DNA from: Ravibacter sp964559125
GTDB lineage: Bacteria > Bacteroidota > Bacteroidia > Cytophagales > Spirosomataceae
Length of the DNA stretch: 64,000 nucleotides
Direction of reading: 5' to 3'
NCBI GenBank assembly: GCA_964559125.1
Contig: CAZLGW010000016.1
Location: 61,711-125,710 of the forward strand
A program made the position numbers and the translations under genes. The notes under the pieces are model-generated. The model ran no database searches, had not been told where the DNA came from, and saw only the letters and a program-made list of their open reading frames with translations. Below, piece by piece: positions 36,250 through 44,165 of this stretch (position 1 is its first letter; the number at the start of each line of letters is the position of its first letter).

Positions 36250-36603
36250 ATGAGAAACTTCAGCCTTATTGTAGTCATTTTAGCAGCCTTTGCAATCGCT
36301 TCCTGCAAAAAGGAGGAAAACTGCGATAGCAACATGGCCAGGATCCGCTTCGAGAATACAACCCCCGATGACCTGTCGGTTGATATTTCCAGAAAAGGAG
36401 AATGGAATCCGGAATTCCGGGATGTGGATATATCATTTTTTGTGCCGTCCTACGGATTTTCCGAAAGAGAAATCGAAGCAGGTGACCGTTACATCCGGTG
36501 GTCTGACTGCCAGACAGGAGGAGGATCCCGCTGCACGGAAATCTTCACAAAAGAAGCAACCTATGCCGCCTGCAAATCATATACTGAATTGTCCAAACAG
36601 TAA
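36250..36603 (+). CDS. Small lipoprotein of unknown function
   Basis: This 117-residue protein has a lipoprotein signal with lipobox IASC (Cys about 19), followed by KKEENCDSN. The mature part is mainly strand-forming (MARIRFENTTPDDLSVDIS) with four further cysteines, two or three of which are near the C-terminus (SDCQTGGGSRCTE, YAACKSY) and may form disulfides in the periplasm. It lies 15 bp after the transporter gene and may be cotranscribed. I do not recognise its family. Confidence 0.7.
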   Translation: MRNFSLIVVILAAFAIASCKKEENCDSNMARIRFENTTPDDLSVDISRKGEWNPEFRDVDISFFVPSYGFSEREIEAGDRYIRWSDCQTGGGSRCTEIFTKEATYAACKSYTELSKQ

Positions 36604-36632
36604 TGATTTACTAATTGGCTGTCAATACCTTT

Positions 36633-36822
36633 TTATAATATGCTTATCTCAAGCCTGGTATGCTTCTGAATGCGCTTAAAATCCGATTTGTTGTAAGTAT
36701 AGAGGGTTTTGCAGTTATAATAACGTCTGTATCAAAATAATGCAAAGCCGCTAAAGGTTTACTTCGTCAATAACATCGTTTATGTTAATACTCCGCACCA
36801 CTTTTTTCGGAGGGTATTTTTT
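36633..36822 (-). pseudogene. Remnant of a PIN-domain (VapC-like) toxin
   Basis: Downstream of the small antitoxin-like gene, three short minus-strand reading frames join into one PIN-like tail if two frameshifts are allowed: KKVVRSININD up to a stop at about 36741-36743; then AALHYFDTDVIIT; then KTLYTYNKSDFKRIQKHTRL ending at a TAA at 36633-36635. The last piece has the N-x-x-D-F-K-R-I pattern of PIN-domain C-termini. The N-terminal half with the first catalytic aspartates is missing. I therefore call it a decayed toxin. Without a database search the family assignment is tentative. Confidence 0.45.
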
Positions 36823-36975
36823 TTACAGCTCAATAAACTCCTGTGCCGCCTTGCTCATGACAGGCTTTTCTTTTTCGCACTCTTCTCTGGTAGCCACCCC
36901 CAGCTTTTGAGCTAATTTTTTAATCTTCTCAAAGTGAGCGGCATCATCAGTCTGGATCGTCATTATATAAGTCAT
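36823..36975 (-). CDS. Small antitoxin-like protein, 50 residues
   Basis: The frame reads MTYIMTIQTDDAAHFEKIKK and ends in MSKAAQEFIEL. It is acidic-basic mixed, helical, and of the size of short antitoxins that precede VapC/PIN toxins. The ATG at 36963 is an alternative start that removes four residues. The sequence right after its stop resembles a broken PIN-domain toxin, which supports the reading as the survivor of a toxin-antitoxin pair. The rest of the gap up to guaA (36976-37070) holds no gene that I can see. Confidence 0.5.
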   Translation of the reverse strand: MTYIMTIQTDDAAHFEKIKKLAQKLGVATREECEKEKPVMSKAAQEFIEL

Positions 36976-37070
36976 CGCTCTACACACATTTAACAATCTG
37001 TATTAGTGCTAATTTAACTTTTTTTTCACTATATCTTGTTCCGCCAGAAGTGTAAACTACTCAAAACTCA

Positions 37071-38600
37071 TTATTCCCATTCGATAGTGGCAGGCGGCTT
37101 GGAAGAAATATCGTAGACCACCCGGTTTACTCCCCTTACCTTGTTGATAATTTCATTCGAGACATCGGCCAGGAAAGAGTAAGGAAGATGAGCCCAATCG
37201 GCGGTCATCCCGTCGACCGAGGTAACTGCCCTGAGCGCCACTACATTTTCGTAAGTCCGCTCATCGCCCATTACCCCTACGCTCTGTACCGGGAGCAGGA
37301 TGGCCCCGGCCTGCCAGACGTCGTTGTAAAGGTCATTTTTTTTCAGTCCACCGATAAACAGGTCGTCCACTTCCTGGAGAACTTCCACCTTATCGCGGGT
37401 TATATCGCCGAGGATACGGATGGCAAGCCCCGGGCCCGGGAACGGATGACGCTGTAAGATCGACGGCGATATCCCCAACACATACCCTACTTCCCTCACC
37501 TCATCTTTAAAGAGTGTATTCAGCGGCTCGATAACCTTCAGCTTCATAAAATCGGGAAGCCCGCCCACATTATGATGCGATTTTATAGTAGCAGACGGGC
37601 CCTTCACCGAAACCGATTCGATGACATCCGGATAGATAGTGCCCTGCCCCAGCCATTTGACATCGGAAATCAGGTGGGCCTCATGGTCAAAGACATCGAT
37701 AAAGGTCTTGCCTATCGCCTTACGTTTGGCTTCCGGGTCGGTAAGGCCCTCCAAAGCAGTATAAAACTGCTCTTTGGCATTTACACCTTTGATATTCAGC
37801 CCCATATTCTCATAAGAAGCCAGTACGGATTCGAATTCATTCTTCCTCAGCAAACCGTTATCGACAAAAATGCAATACAGGTTATCGCCTATCGCCCTGT
37901 GTATCAGGGTAGCAGCTACGGTCGAATCAACTCCTCCCGAAAGCGCCATTACCACCTTATCGTCACCAAGCTTGAATTTCAGGTCCCTGACGGTTGAATC
38001 GACAAACGACTCCGAAGTCCAGCTCCTGCTGCAACCGCAGATATTGACCACAAAATTCGAAAGGAGCTTCTTTCCGAATTCGGAATGTGTCACCTCCGGA
38101 TGGAACTGTATACCGTAAGTCAGCTCCTCGCTGATCTTAAAAGCCGCTACCTCCACCGATTCGGTCGACGCAAGGATTTTAAAATTATCGGGAATCCGTA
38201 CGATCGTGTCCCCGTGCGACATCCATACCTGAGAACCCGAAGGAACTCCGGCAAACAGGGAAGAATCTTCGTCATCTATATCGAGCATAGCCCTTCCGTA
38301 CTCGCGATGGGCGGAAGGGAGCACATCTCCGCCGCTCACATGCGCAAGGAGTTGGGCGCCGTAGCACACACCCAGCACAGGCAGTCTTCCCCTCAAACCA
38401 TTCAGATCGAGACGGGGCGATTCCCGGTCCCGCACCGAACACGGGCTTCCTGACAAAATAATTCCTTTAACCGACGAATCGATCTCAGGCAAATGATTAA
38501 AGGGATGTATTTCGCAATAAACGTTGAGTTCTCTCACCCTACGCGCGATTAACTGGGTGTACTGCGACCCGAAATCAATAATTAATATCTGCTCTTTCAT
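37071..38600 (-). CDS. guaA: GMP synthase (glutamine-hydrolysing)
   Basis: This 509-residue enzyme converts XMP to GMP. It has an N-terminal class I glutamine amidotransferase domain with nucleophile Cys79 (VLGVCYGAQLLAH) and the His/Glu pair in GIQFHPEVTHS. The ATP-pyrophosphatase domain carries the PP-loop ALSGGVDSTVAA. The C-terminal dimerisation domain includes RHPFPGPGLAIRILGDIT and ends YDISSKPPATIEWE, the usual GuaA terminus. Length is normal. It is divergent from the cold-shock gene, sharing a 135-bp promoter region. Confidence 0.97.
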   Translation of the reverse strand: MKEQILIIDFGSQYTQLIARRVRELNVYCEIHPFNHLPEIDSSVKGIILSGSPCSVRDRESPRLDLNGLRGRLPVLGVCYGAQLLAHVSGGDVLPSAHREYGRAMLDIDDEDSSLFAGVPSGSQVWMSHGDTIVRIPDNFKILASTESVEVAAFKISEELTYGIQFHPEVTHSEFGKKLLSNFVVNICGCSRSWTSESFVDSTVRDLKFKLGDDKVVMALSGGVDSTVAATLIHRAIGDNLYCIFVDNGLLRKNEFESVLASYENMGLNIKGVNAKEQFYTALEGLTDPEAKRKAIGKTFIDVFDHEAHLISDVKWLGQGTIYPDVIESVSVKGPSATIKSHHNVGGLPDFMKLKVIEPLNTLFKDEVREVGYVLGISPSILQRHPFPGPGLAIRILGDITRDKVEVLQEVDDLFIGGLKKNDLYNDVWQAGAILLPVQSVGVMGDERTYENVVALRAVTSVDGMTADWAHLPYSFLADVSNEIINKVRGVNRVVYDISSKPPATIEWE

Positions 38601-38620
38601 TGATTGTGATAACTAAGTCC

Positions 38621-38628
38621 CAAAAGTA
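38621..38628 (-). promoter_or_regulatory. -7 element (TACTTTTG) of guaA
   Basis: Perfect TAnnTTTG on the minus strand, 20 bp before the guaA ATG. The -33 region is only weakly matched. Confidence 0.5.
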
Positions 38629-38675
38629 GGCAGAAAGGCCGAAACCATGAAATTGTAAGCTTATTTGAAAAAATA

Positions 38676-38705
38676 TTTGTCAATCAATAATTTACATTAC
38701 CTTTG
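38676..38705 (+). promoter_or_regulatory. Bacteroidota-type promoter of the cold-shock gene
   Basis: TTTG at 38676-38679 and TACCTTTG at 38698-38705 are separated by 18 bases, close to the consensus TTTG-N19-TAnnTTTG. Transcription should start near 38712, giving a leader of about 24 bases. This is the cleanest promoter that I see in the window. Confidence 0.7.
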
Positions 38706-38735
38706 TAACAATTATATCATCATTTTTAATTTCTA

Positions 38736-38927
38736 ATGAATCAAGGAACAGTTAAATTCTTTAATGACACCAAAGGTTATGGTTTCATTAAGGATACCGA
38801 GTCAGGACAAGATTACTTCGTGCACGTATCCGGGTTGGTAGACGAAATACGTGAAAACGACGCAGTCACTTTTGATCTGCAGGAGGGACGTAAAGGTCTT
38901 AATGCCGTGAATGTGAAACTTGCATAA
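38736..38927 (+). CDS. Cold-shock domain protein
   Basis: This 63-residue single-domain protein carries both RNA-binding motifs of the family: RNP1 as KGYGFIK (about 12-18) and RNP2 as YFVHVS (about 27-32). It binds single-stranded RNA or DNA and acts as an RNA chaperone. It is a complete single-gene unit: consensus promoter at 38676-38705 and a strong terminator at 38954-38989. Whether it is cold-induced cannot be told; the short leader suggests it lacks the long cspA-type thermosensor. Confidence 0.95.
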   Translation: MNQGTVKFFNDTKGYGFIKDTESGQDYFVHVSGLVDEIRENDAVTFDLQEGRKGLNAVNVKLA

Positions 38928-38953
38928 GCAGTACATATATCGCATTTAGATGG

Positions 38954-38989
38954 AGAAGGGCTGTCCGGATGGACAGCCCTTCTATTTTT
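38954..38989 (+). terminator. Rho-independent terminator after the cold-shock gene
   Basis: A perfect 13-bp stem (AGAAGGGCTGTCC / GGACAGCCCTTCT) with a GGAT loop is followed by ATTTTT. It lies 27 bp after the stop codon. Confidence 0.92.
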
Positions 38990-39089
38990 ACACCGTACAT
39001 ATATGCCCGGATCTGGAATAATATCATTAGGTTTGGACCTTTGTTCAACCAAGGCTGTGAAAGCCTGAAAAACCTGTTAACCCAACAAT

Positions 39090-40163
39090 ATGTTTACTAT
39101 CGATGCCCACCTTGATATCGCAATGAATGCGCTTGAGTGGAACCGCGACCTGACAAAACCGGTCACCGAAATCAGGAGCCGGGAAGAAGGGATGAACGAC
39201 AAACTGGACCGCGCAAAAGGCGTTGTTTCCTTACCCGCCCTCAGGGAAGGTAAGATAGGCCTGGTTGTAGCTACCCAGATAGCGCGCTACGTAGAAAAAG
39301 GCAGCAACCTGCCAGGCTGGCATTCGCCGGAGCAGGCCTGGGCCCAAAGCCAGGGACAACTTGCCTGGTACAAGGCGATGGAAGAAGAAGGACAGATGGT
39401 CCAGATCACGAATCTGCCCCAACTGGAGGCCCATCTGAAGCTCTGGGAAGATGAGAATATCCCCGATCATACCAAACCCGTAGGCTTTATATTGAGCCTT
39501 GAGGGCGCCGATTCCCTTGTCAGGCTCTCCTACCTGGAGAAAGCCTATGAAAGAGGGCTCCGCGCGCTCGGGCCGGCGCATTACGGGCCCGGCCGGTATG
39601 CCGACGGCACCGGTATGAGCGGCCCCCTGCACGCTACCGGCATAGATCTTTTGAAAGAAATGGATCGTCTGGGTATCATCCTCGACGTAACCCACCTGAC
39701 TGACGAAAGCTTCGATCAGGCGCTTTCCATTTATAAAGGCCCGGTGTGGGCAAGCCACCATAACTGCCGCGCGCTCGTCGACCACCAGAGACAGCTCACC
39801 GACGACCAGATCAGGCGACTGATCGAACGGGATGCCGTTATAGGCGGCTCTCTCGACGTATGGATGATCGTACCAAACTGGGTCAGGGGAAAATCAGATC
39901 CCTTTAAAGACGGCGCTCCCCTGGAAGCTATTATCAATCACTATGATCATATCTGCCAGATTGCCGGGAATGCAGATCACATCGCGATCGGCAGCGACCT
40001 TGACGGCATGTTCGGAAAGGAGCAGTCTCCCTATGACCTCGAGACGATCGCCGATCTGCAGAAGCTTCCCGACCTGCTGGCAAAGCGGGGATATTCACCC
40101 GAAGACATCAAGAAGGTAATGCATGGGAACTGGCTGCGCTTCCTCAGGAAGAACTGGGCCTGA
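39090..40163 (+). CDS. Membrane dipeptidase (renal dipeptidase family, M19)
   Basis: This 357-residue protein has the N-terminal metal site HLD in IDAHLDIAMN (about 6-8), the bridging Glu in LSLEGADSLV (about 135), two further histidines in LDVTHLTDESF and WASHHNCRALVDH, and the C-terminal IAIGSDLDGMFG. These are the binuclear zinc ligands of M19 peptidases, which cleave dipeptides and some beta-lactams. No signal peptide is visible, so it is probably cytoplasmic, unlike the mammalian enzyme. It is convergent with the M1 peptidase gene 27 bp away. Confidence 0.92.
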   Translation: MFTIDAHLDIAMNALEWNRDLTKPVTEIRSREEGMNDKLDRAKGVVSLPALREGKIGLVVATQIARYVEKGSNLPGWHSPEQAWAQSQGQLAWYKAMEEEGQMVQITNLPQLEAHLKLWEDENIPDHTKPVGFILSLEGADSLVRLSYLEKAYERGLRALGPAHYGPGRYADGTGMSGPLHATGIDLLKEMDRLGIILDVTHLTDESFDQALSIYKGPVWASHHNCRALVDHQRQLTDDQIRRLIERDAVIGGSLDVWMIVPNWVRGKSDPFKDGAPLEAIINHYDHICQIAGNADHIAIGSDLDGMFGKEQSPYDLETIADLQKLPDLLAKRGYSPEDIKKVMHGNWLRFLRKNWA

Positions 40164-40190
40164 TCCGGGCGGCTGCTCGTGGCTATCTCA

Positions 40191-41864
40191 TCAGTTCGGG
40201 ATTTCCGGCGATTTTACCGAAATGTAAAAATCAGGATCGGCGGTGAGGGTGCTGTGTCCGGTCTCCAGCTTTTTCCAGGTGTTTGCCACCGGGTAAAGCC
40301 AGACTTCCTCCTGACCGCCGAGCCTGACCTTAACCGGCATATTAAACCCGTCTATGACCTTGTTCCAGCGATAGTGCAGGGCATTATCTTTGAATATGTA
40401 TTCAAGTTCCGGTATTCTGATATCCTCCAGGTATTGCTTAAAAACCAGGGAAAAATCTTTTCCGCTCTCACCGTTGATATAGCCGATTATATCATTGCTA
40501 TTCACCGTGGTATGATAGAACTCCTTATTAAGACCCCGGAGGATCTTCCTCCAGGTCTCGTCACTATCGATAATCTGCCGGATAGTATGCAGCATATTGG
40601 CCCCTTTCGGGTACATATCGCCTGAACCTCTCCGGTTTACACCGGGAATACCCATGATCTTCGCCTGGTTCCGAATCGTCTTACGGGTCCCGATCAGGTA
40701 CGAGGATGCGGCCTCTTTTCCAAAATGATATTCCAGGTATAGCGCCTCCGAATAGCTGGTAAATGCTTCATGGATCCACATTTCAGCTATATCGCGATAA
40801 GTAATATTATTTGCAAACCATTCGTGGCCGCTTTCATGGATTATAATAAAATCAAATCTGAGCCCCCAGCCTGTTCCTGAAAGGTCGCGGCCAAGATAAC
40901 CGTTTGTAAAGCCGTTGCCGTAACTCACGCAACTCTGATGCTCCATCCCCAGATAAGGTACCTCTACCATCTTGAAGCCGTCTTCATAAAAAGGATACGG
41001 CCCGAACCAATGCTCGAATGCCTTCAGCATAAGAGGTACCTGGACAAACTGCTTTCTGGCCCGGTCCAGGTTTTCGGGCAGCACATGGTAGCTTAGATCC
41101 AGCTTTCCCTTTTCGCCTTCAAATACTTCCTTCCATTCGGCATAATCCGCAACGTTGAGACTGACACCGTAGCTGTTGATCGGGTTCCTGACCTGCCAGT
41201 GAAAGGTGCGGGTACCGTCTCCCGGGTCGTCTACAGCGATCAGGCGGCCGTTGGATATACTTTTAAGGTCGGCCGGGACATTCACACTGATCCTCATACT
41301 GTCCGGTTCATCGTACATATGGTCTTTACAGGGCCACCAGGAGCTCGCTCCCACCCCCTGGCAGGAGGTCGCAATAAACGGCTTCCCGCTGATGCCGGTA
41401 GTCCATTGAACCCCGCCATCCCAGGGCGGCCGGACTGCCTCTTTTGGCTTCCCGCCATAAAATACCACCAGCTCTTCCGTATTTCCCACTAGCTGCGGCT
41501 TTTGAAGTTCCACAAACCACGCATTTCCGTCTTTTTCAAAACGAAGCTCCTTTCCGTCCTGTACAACACGGCGTATACTCAACGGCTCCTGCAGGTCTAT
41601 CTGAAGACGACGACCCGGCCGGAGCACTTTATACCTGACCAGGTTGCTGCCCTCAAAGCTCCGCGACGCAGGCGTGACCTTTATATAAAGGTGATAAAAA
41701 GTAAGATCCCACCATTCCCGTTCAGCCGAAATACTACCTCTCAGCGTATCCTGCCGGGTCAATACGCCGGTTTGTCCGTTTACCCCGATGGCTGCGGCCA
41801 GAAAATATGCGAGCACAAAAAGAAACCTCTCTGACCAACGCCTGTATGAGAACGTTCTTTTCAT
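40191..41864 (-). CDS. Secreted M1-family metallopeptidase
   Basis: This 557-residue protein has a signal peptide (about 10-30) and an aminopeptidase N-type fold: an N-terminal beta domain (about 45-240) and a catalytic domain with the zinc motif HESGH (343-347) and third ligand Glu366 in MWIHEAF, at exactly the x18 spacing of HExxH-x18-E. The substrate-recognition motif appears as GMEHQS (about 306-311) instead of the usual GAMEN, which is common in distant members. It lacks the C-terminal helical domain of full-length aminopeptidase N. It should act in the periplasm or outside the cell. Confidence 0.92.
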   Translation of the reverse strand: MKRTFSYRRWSERFLFVLAYFLAAAIGVNGQTGVLTRQDTLRGSISAEREWWDLTFYHLYIKVTPASRSFEGSNLVRYKVLRPGRRLQIDLQEPLSIRRVVQDGKELRFEKDGNAWFVELQKPQLVGNTEELVVFYGGKPKEAVRPPWDGGVQWTTGISGKPFIATSCQGVGASSWWPCKDHMYDEPDSMRISVNVPADLKSISNGRLIAVDDPGDGTRTFHWQVRNPINSYGVSLNVADYAEWKEVFEGEKGKLDLSYHVLPENLDRARKQFVQVPLMLKAFEHWFGPYPFYEDGFKMVEVPYLGMEHQSCVSYGNGFTNGYLGRDLSGTGWGLRFDFIIIHESGHEWFANNITYRDIAEMWIHEAFTSYSEALYLEYHFGKEAASSYLIGTRKTIRNQAKIMGIPGVNRRGSGDMYPKGANMLHTIRQIIDSDETWRKILRGLNKEFYHTTVNSNDIIGYINGESGKDFSLVFKQYLEDIRIPELEYIFKDNALHYRWNKVIDGFNMPVKVRLGGQEEVWLYPVANTWKKLETGHSTLTADPDFYISVKSPEIPN

Positions 41865-41960
41865 TAATGTGAAATTGATGTGGTGACTCGCTGCAAGTCC
41901 CGAAGCCCTATCATGTCACCTCAGGCGACTATTCAAATCAAGCTTGCCACAAAAGCTATC

Positions 41961-42731
41961 TCAGAAATTAGGCTTCAGCAGGTATTTGGAATAAAACTTC
42001 TCGATCACCTCGACAGCCTCTTCCGCCGTGTCCACAATATTCATAATCCTGATATCGCCCGGACTGATATTCTGTTCTTTCACCTCCATAGTCTCATACA
42101 GCCAGTCTACCAGCCCTTCCCAGTAAGTCTTCCCTACCAGCACGATCGGGAATCTCGCTATCTTCCTGGTTTGGATCAGGGTAAGGGCTTCAAAGAGTTC
42201 GTCGAGCGTACCGTATCCACCCGGCAGCACGATAAACCCCTGGGAATACTTGACAAACATGACCTTCCTGACAAAAAAGAAGTCGAAATCAATAGATTTG
42301 TCAGGATCTATATATGGATTTCCATGCTGCTCGAATGGGAGCTTGATGTTTAAGCCGACTGATTTTCCTCCTTCGCTGTTGGCCCCTTTATTGGCCGCTT
42401 CCATTATCCCCGGTCCTCCGCCGGTGATCACGCCGTAACCTTTACGTACCAGCTTGGCGGCTATTTCCTCGGCTATTTTATAGTACTTATGCTCATCTTT
42501 GGTCCGCGCAGACCCGAAAATACTCACGCAAGGCCCTATTTTGGCCAGCTTATCAAACCCCTCCACGAATTCGGCCATTACCCTGAAGATAACCCAAGAG
42601 TCAGAACTCTTGATTTCGCTCCAGTTCCTTTCTGCAAAGGCATTCCGGATGCGCTGCTCATCTTCGGGGTTTGCCATATTCAACAGAGACAGGTCCATGG
42701 CCTCTTCATTCTCCATACTTTTCTTTTCCAT
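41961..42731 (-). CDS. LOG family protein (TIGR00730 Rossmann fold)
   Basis: This 256-residue protein carries the family motifs GGGPGIMEAANKGA (about 103-116) and LPGGYGTLDELFEALTLIQT (about 171-190). LOG proteins release free base from nucleoside monophosphates; plant and bacterial members activate cytokinins. The older label lysine decarboxylase is not supported for this family. The N-terminal 50 residues are acidic and less conserved. A second possible start at Met6 (MENEEAMD) cannot be excluded. It is a single gene, divergent from rpiB. Confidence 0.92.
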   Translation of the reverse strand: MEKKSMENEEAMDLSLLNMANPEDEQRIRNAFAERNWSEIKSSDSWVIFRVMAEFVEGFDKLAKIGPCVSIFGSARTKDEHKYYKIAEEIAAKLVRKGYGVITGGGPGIMEAANKGANSEGGKSVGLNIKLPFEQHGNPYIDPDKSIDFDFFFVRKVMFVKYSQGFIVLPGGYGTLDELFEALTLIQTRKIARFPIVLVGKTYWEGLVDWLYETMEVKEQNISPGDIRIMNIVDTAEEAVEVIEKFYSKYLLKPNF

Positions 42732-42797
42732 ATTTTACAATTAAAGTTCTGCGTTGGGAATACCTTCCTTTTCTGTAAGCTCGTCAGTTAAAATAGC

Positions 42798-42805
42798 TAA
42801 CTTTG
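42798..42805 (+). promoter_or_regulatory. -7 element (TAACTTTG) upstream of rpiB
   Basis: Perfect TAnnTTTG, 83 bp before the rpiB ATG. The -33 region is weak. Confidence 0.4.
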
Positions 42806-42888
42806 TATTCAGATAGCAATAAAACAAAAAATGTTGTTATCTCTTTAATATAGCAATTCATTTTTAGACCCGCAAAGACCGAAAGAGT

Positions 42889-43323
42889 ATGGCAACTAAA
42901 ATAGCAATCGGTGGTGATCACGCCGGTTTTCCCTATAAACAGCCTATTATAAACTGGCTGAATGAACATGGCTACGAGGTGACCGACCACGGGACATACA
43001 CCGACCAATCGTCGGATTACGCCGATTTTGCGCACCCGGTGGCACTGGCAGTAGAGAATAAGGAAGCTGATATGGGAGTGCTTCTCTGCGGAAGCGGGCA
43101 GGGCGTATGCATGACCGCCAACAAACACCAGGGGATCAGGGCCGCACTGGTTTGGGACGAGGCGATCGCTCCTCTCGCCAGGCAGCATAACGACGCCAAT
43201 ATCATCTGCTTTCCGGTCCGCTTTATACCTCTTGAAACAGCTATCAGGAGCCTGGATCTGTTCCTTCACACGGAATTTGAAGGCGGACGCCATGAAAACC
43301 GGGTAAGGAAAATATCATGCTGA
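42889..43323 (+). CDS. rpiB: Ribose-5-phosphate isomerase B
   Basis: This 144-residue sugar isomerase interconverts ribose 5-phosphate and ribulose 5-phosphate. It shows the family motifs IGGDHAGFPYKQ (about 7-18), the catalytic Cys67 in VLLCGSGQGVCMTANK, and GIRAALVWDEAIAPLARQHN. Length is normal. Some members of the same LacA/RpiB family act on allose or galactose phosphates, but the active-site cysteine and HxNDANI region fit RpiB. It is convergent with the BtuF-like gene, only 9 bp apart. Confidence 0.95.
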   Translation: MATKIAIGGDHAGFPYKQPIINWLNEHGYEVTDHGTYTDQSSDYADFAHPVALAVENKEADMGVLLCGSGQGVCMTANKHQGIRAALVWDEAIAPLARQHNDANIICFPVRFIPLETAIRSLDLFLHTEFEGGRHENRVRKISC

Positions 43324-43332
43324 CCGTACCCG

Positions 43333-44133
43333 CTACTGGGAAAGCAGGTTATACAGCTCAGCCAGGTAGGCCGGCGCCCTTAAAAGACGGCTCCCGTGCC
43401 AGGTAAGCAGGTCTTCCCTTACAAGGTATGCCTGAGAACCCGGGAATTTCCGGTTTACAACCGGCTCATGCCGCTTATGAAAGCTGTAAATGCCTTCTGC
43501 CAGCAGGATCAGTGTAGAAGCGCCGCCGGGGATTTTTTTCCCTTCTATTGAACACACTCCGCTTTCATAAGCAAATACGTTCTCAAGCCCTATATATCCT
43601 AAAAGTTCCGTCGCGATTGTCCCGTTTCCATAGGCTGCCCAGGGCTTATAATTTGCCAGGAAGGCCACCTGTCGGGATTTCCCGGGGTTTCGGAAAGTGG
43701 CCTGAAACTCCGCAAACCGGGTCTCGATCTTGCCGGCTACCCATTCTGCATTGGCGGATTTACCTACGATCCGGCCCAGGTCGCGTATCTCCTGTATAGC
43801 TTCCAATACCGAAGAAGTACCGGAATTCCAGACAGGGAATTCCTCTTTCAGGAGCGTCACAACAGCCTCATCCGTTTCCCTGGAATCCAATATGACGAAA
43901 TCCGGGTTCAGCTCCATAATACGCTTTATGTCGGGCCTCCTGTTGCTACCTACAGATTCTGTTTCATCAACGCGCACTTCAGGAAAACGGCATTGCTTCG
44001 AAACTGCCACCACCCTATCCTTCATACCGATATCAAACAATAGCTCAGTCAGAGAAGAGCACAGCGATACTACCCGCATCGGAAGCGATTCTGCAAAAAG
44101 CTCATTGCCTGAAGGATCGGAGATCAGCGCCAT
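43333..44133 (-). CDS. BtuF-like (helical-backbone) substrate-binding-type protein without signal peptide
   Basis: This 266-residue protein has the fold of periplasmic cobalamin/iron-siderophore binding proteins: VVSLCSSLTELLFDIGMKDR, PDIKRIMELNPDFVILDSRE and later VAFLANYKPWAAYGNGT. Unlike true ABC-transporter binding proteins it begins MALISDPSGNELFAESLPMR with no signal peptide, and no permease or ATPase gene is nearby. It may be a cytoplasmic cobalamin- or metal-binding protein. The genes on each side (rpiB, M42 peptidase) give no hint. Confidence 0.82.
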   Translation of the reverse strand: MALISDPSGNELFAESLPMRVVSLCSSLTELLFDIGMKDRVVAVSKQCRFPEVRVDETESVGSNRRPDIKRIMELNPDFVILDSRETDEAVVTLLKEEFPVWNSGTSSVLEAIQEIRDLGRIVGKSANAEWVAGKIETRFAEFQATFRNPGKSRQVAFLANYKPWAAYGNGTIATELLGYIGLENVFAYESGVCSIEGKKIPGGASTLILLAEGIYSFHKRHEPVVNRKFPGSQAYLVREDLLTWHGSRLLRAPAYLAELYNLLSQ

Positions 44134-44165
44134 ATAGATTTATCCTGTATTCTAAAACCAGCTCT

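Noticed and set aside
41961..42731. Lysine decarboxylase annotation
   Set aside because: The PGGYGTxxE motif belongs to the LOG phosphoribohydrolase family; the old name is not supported.
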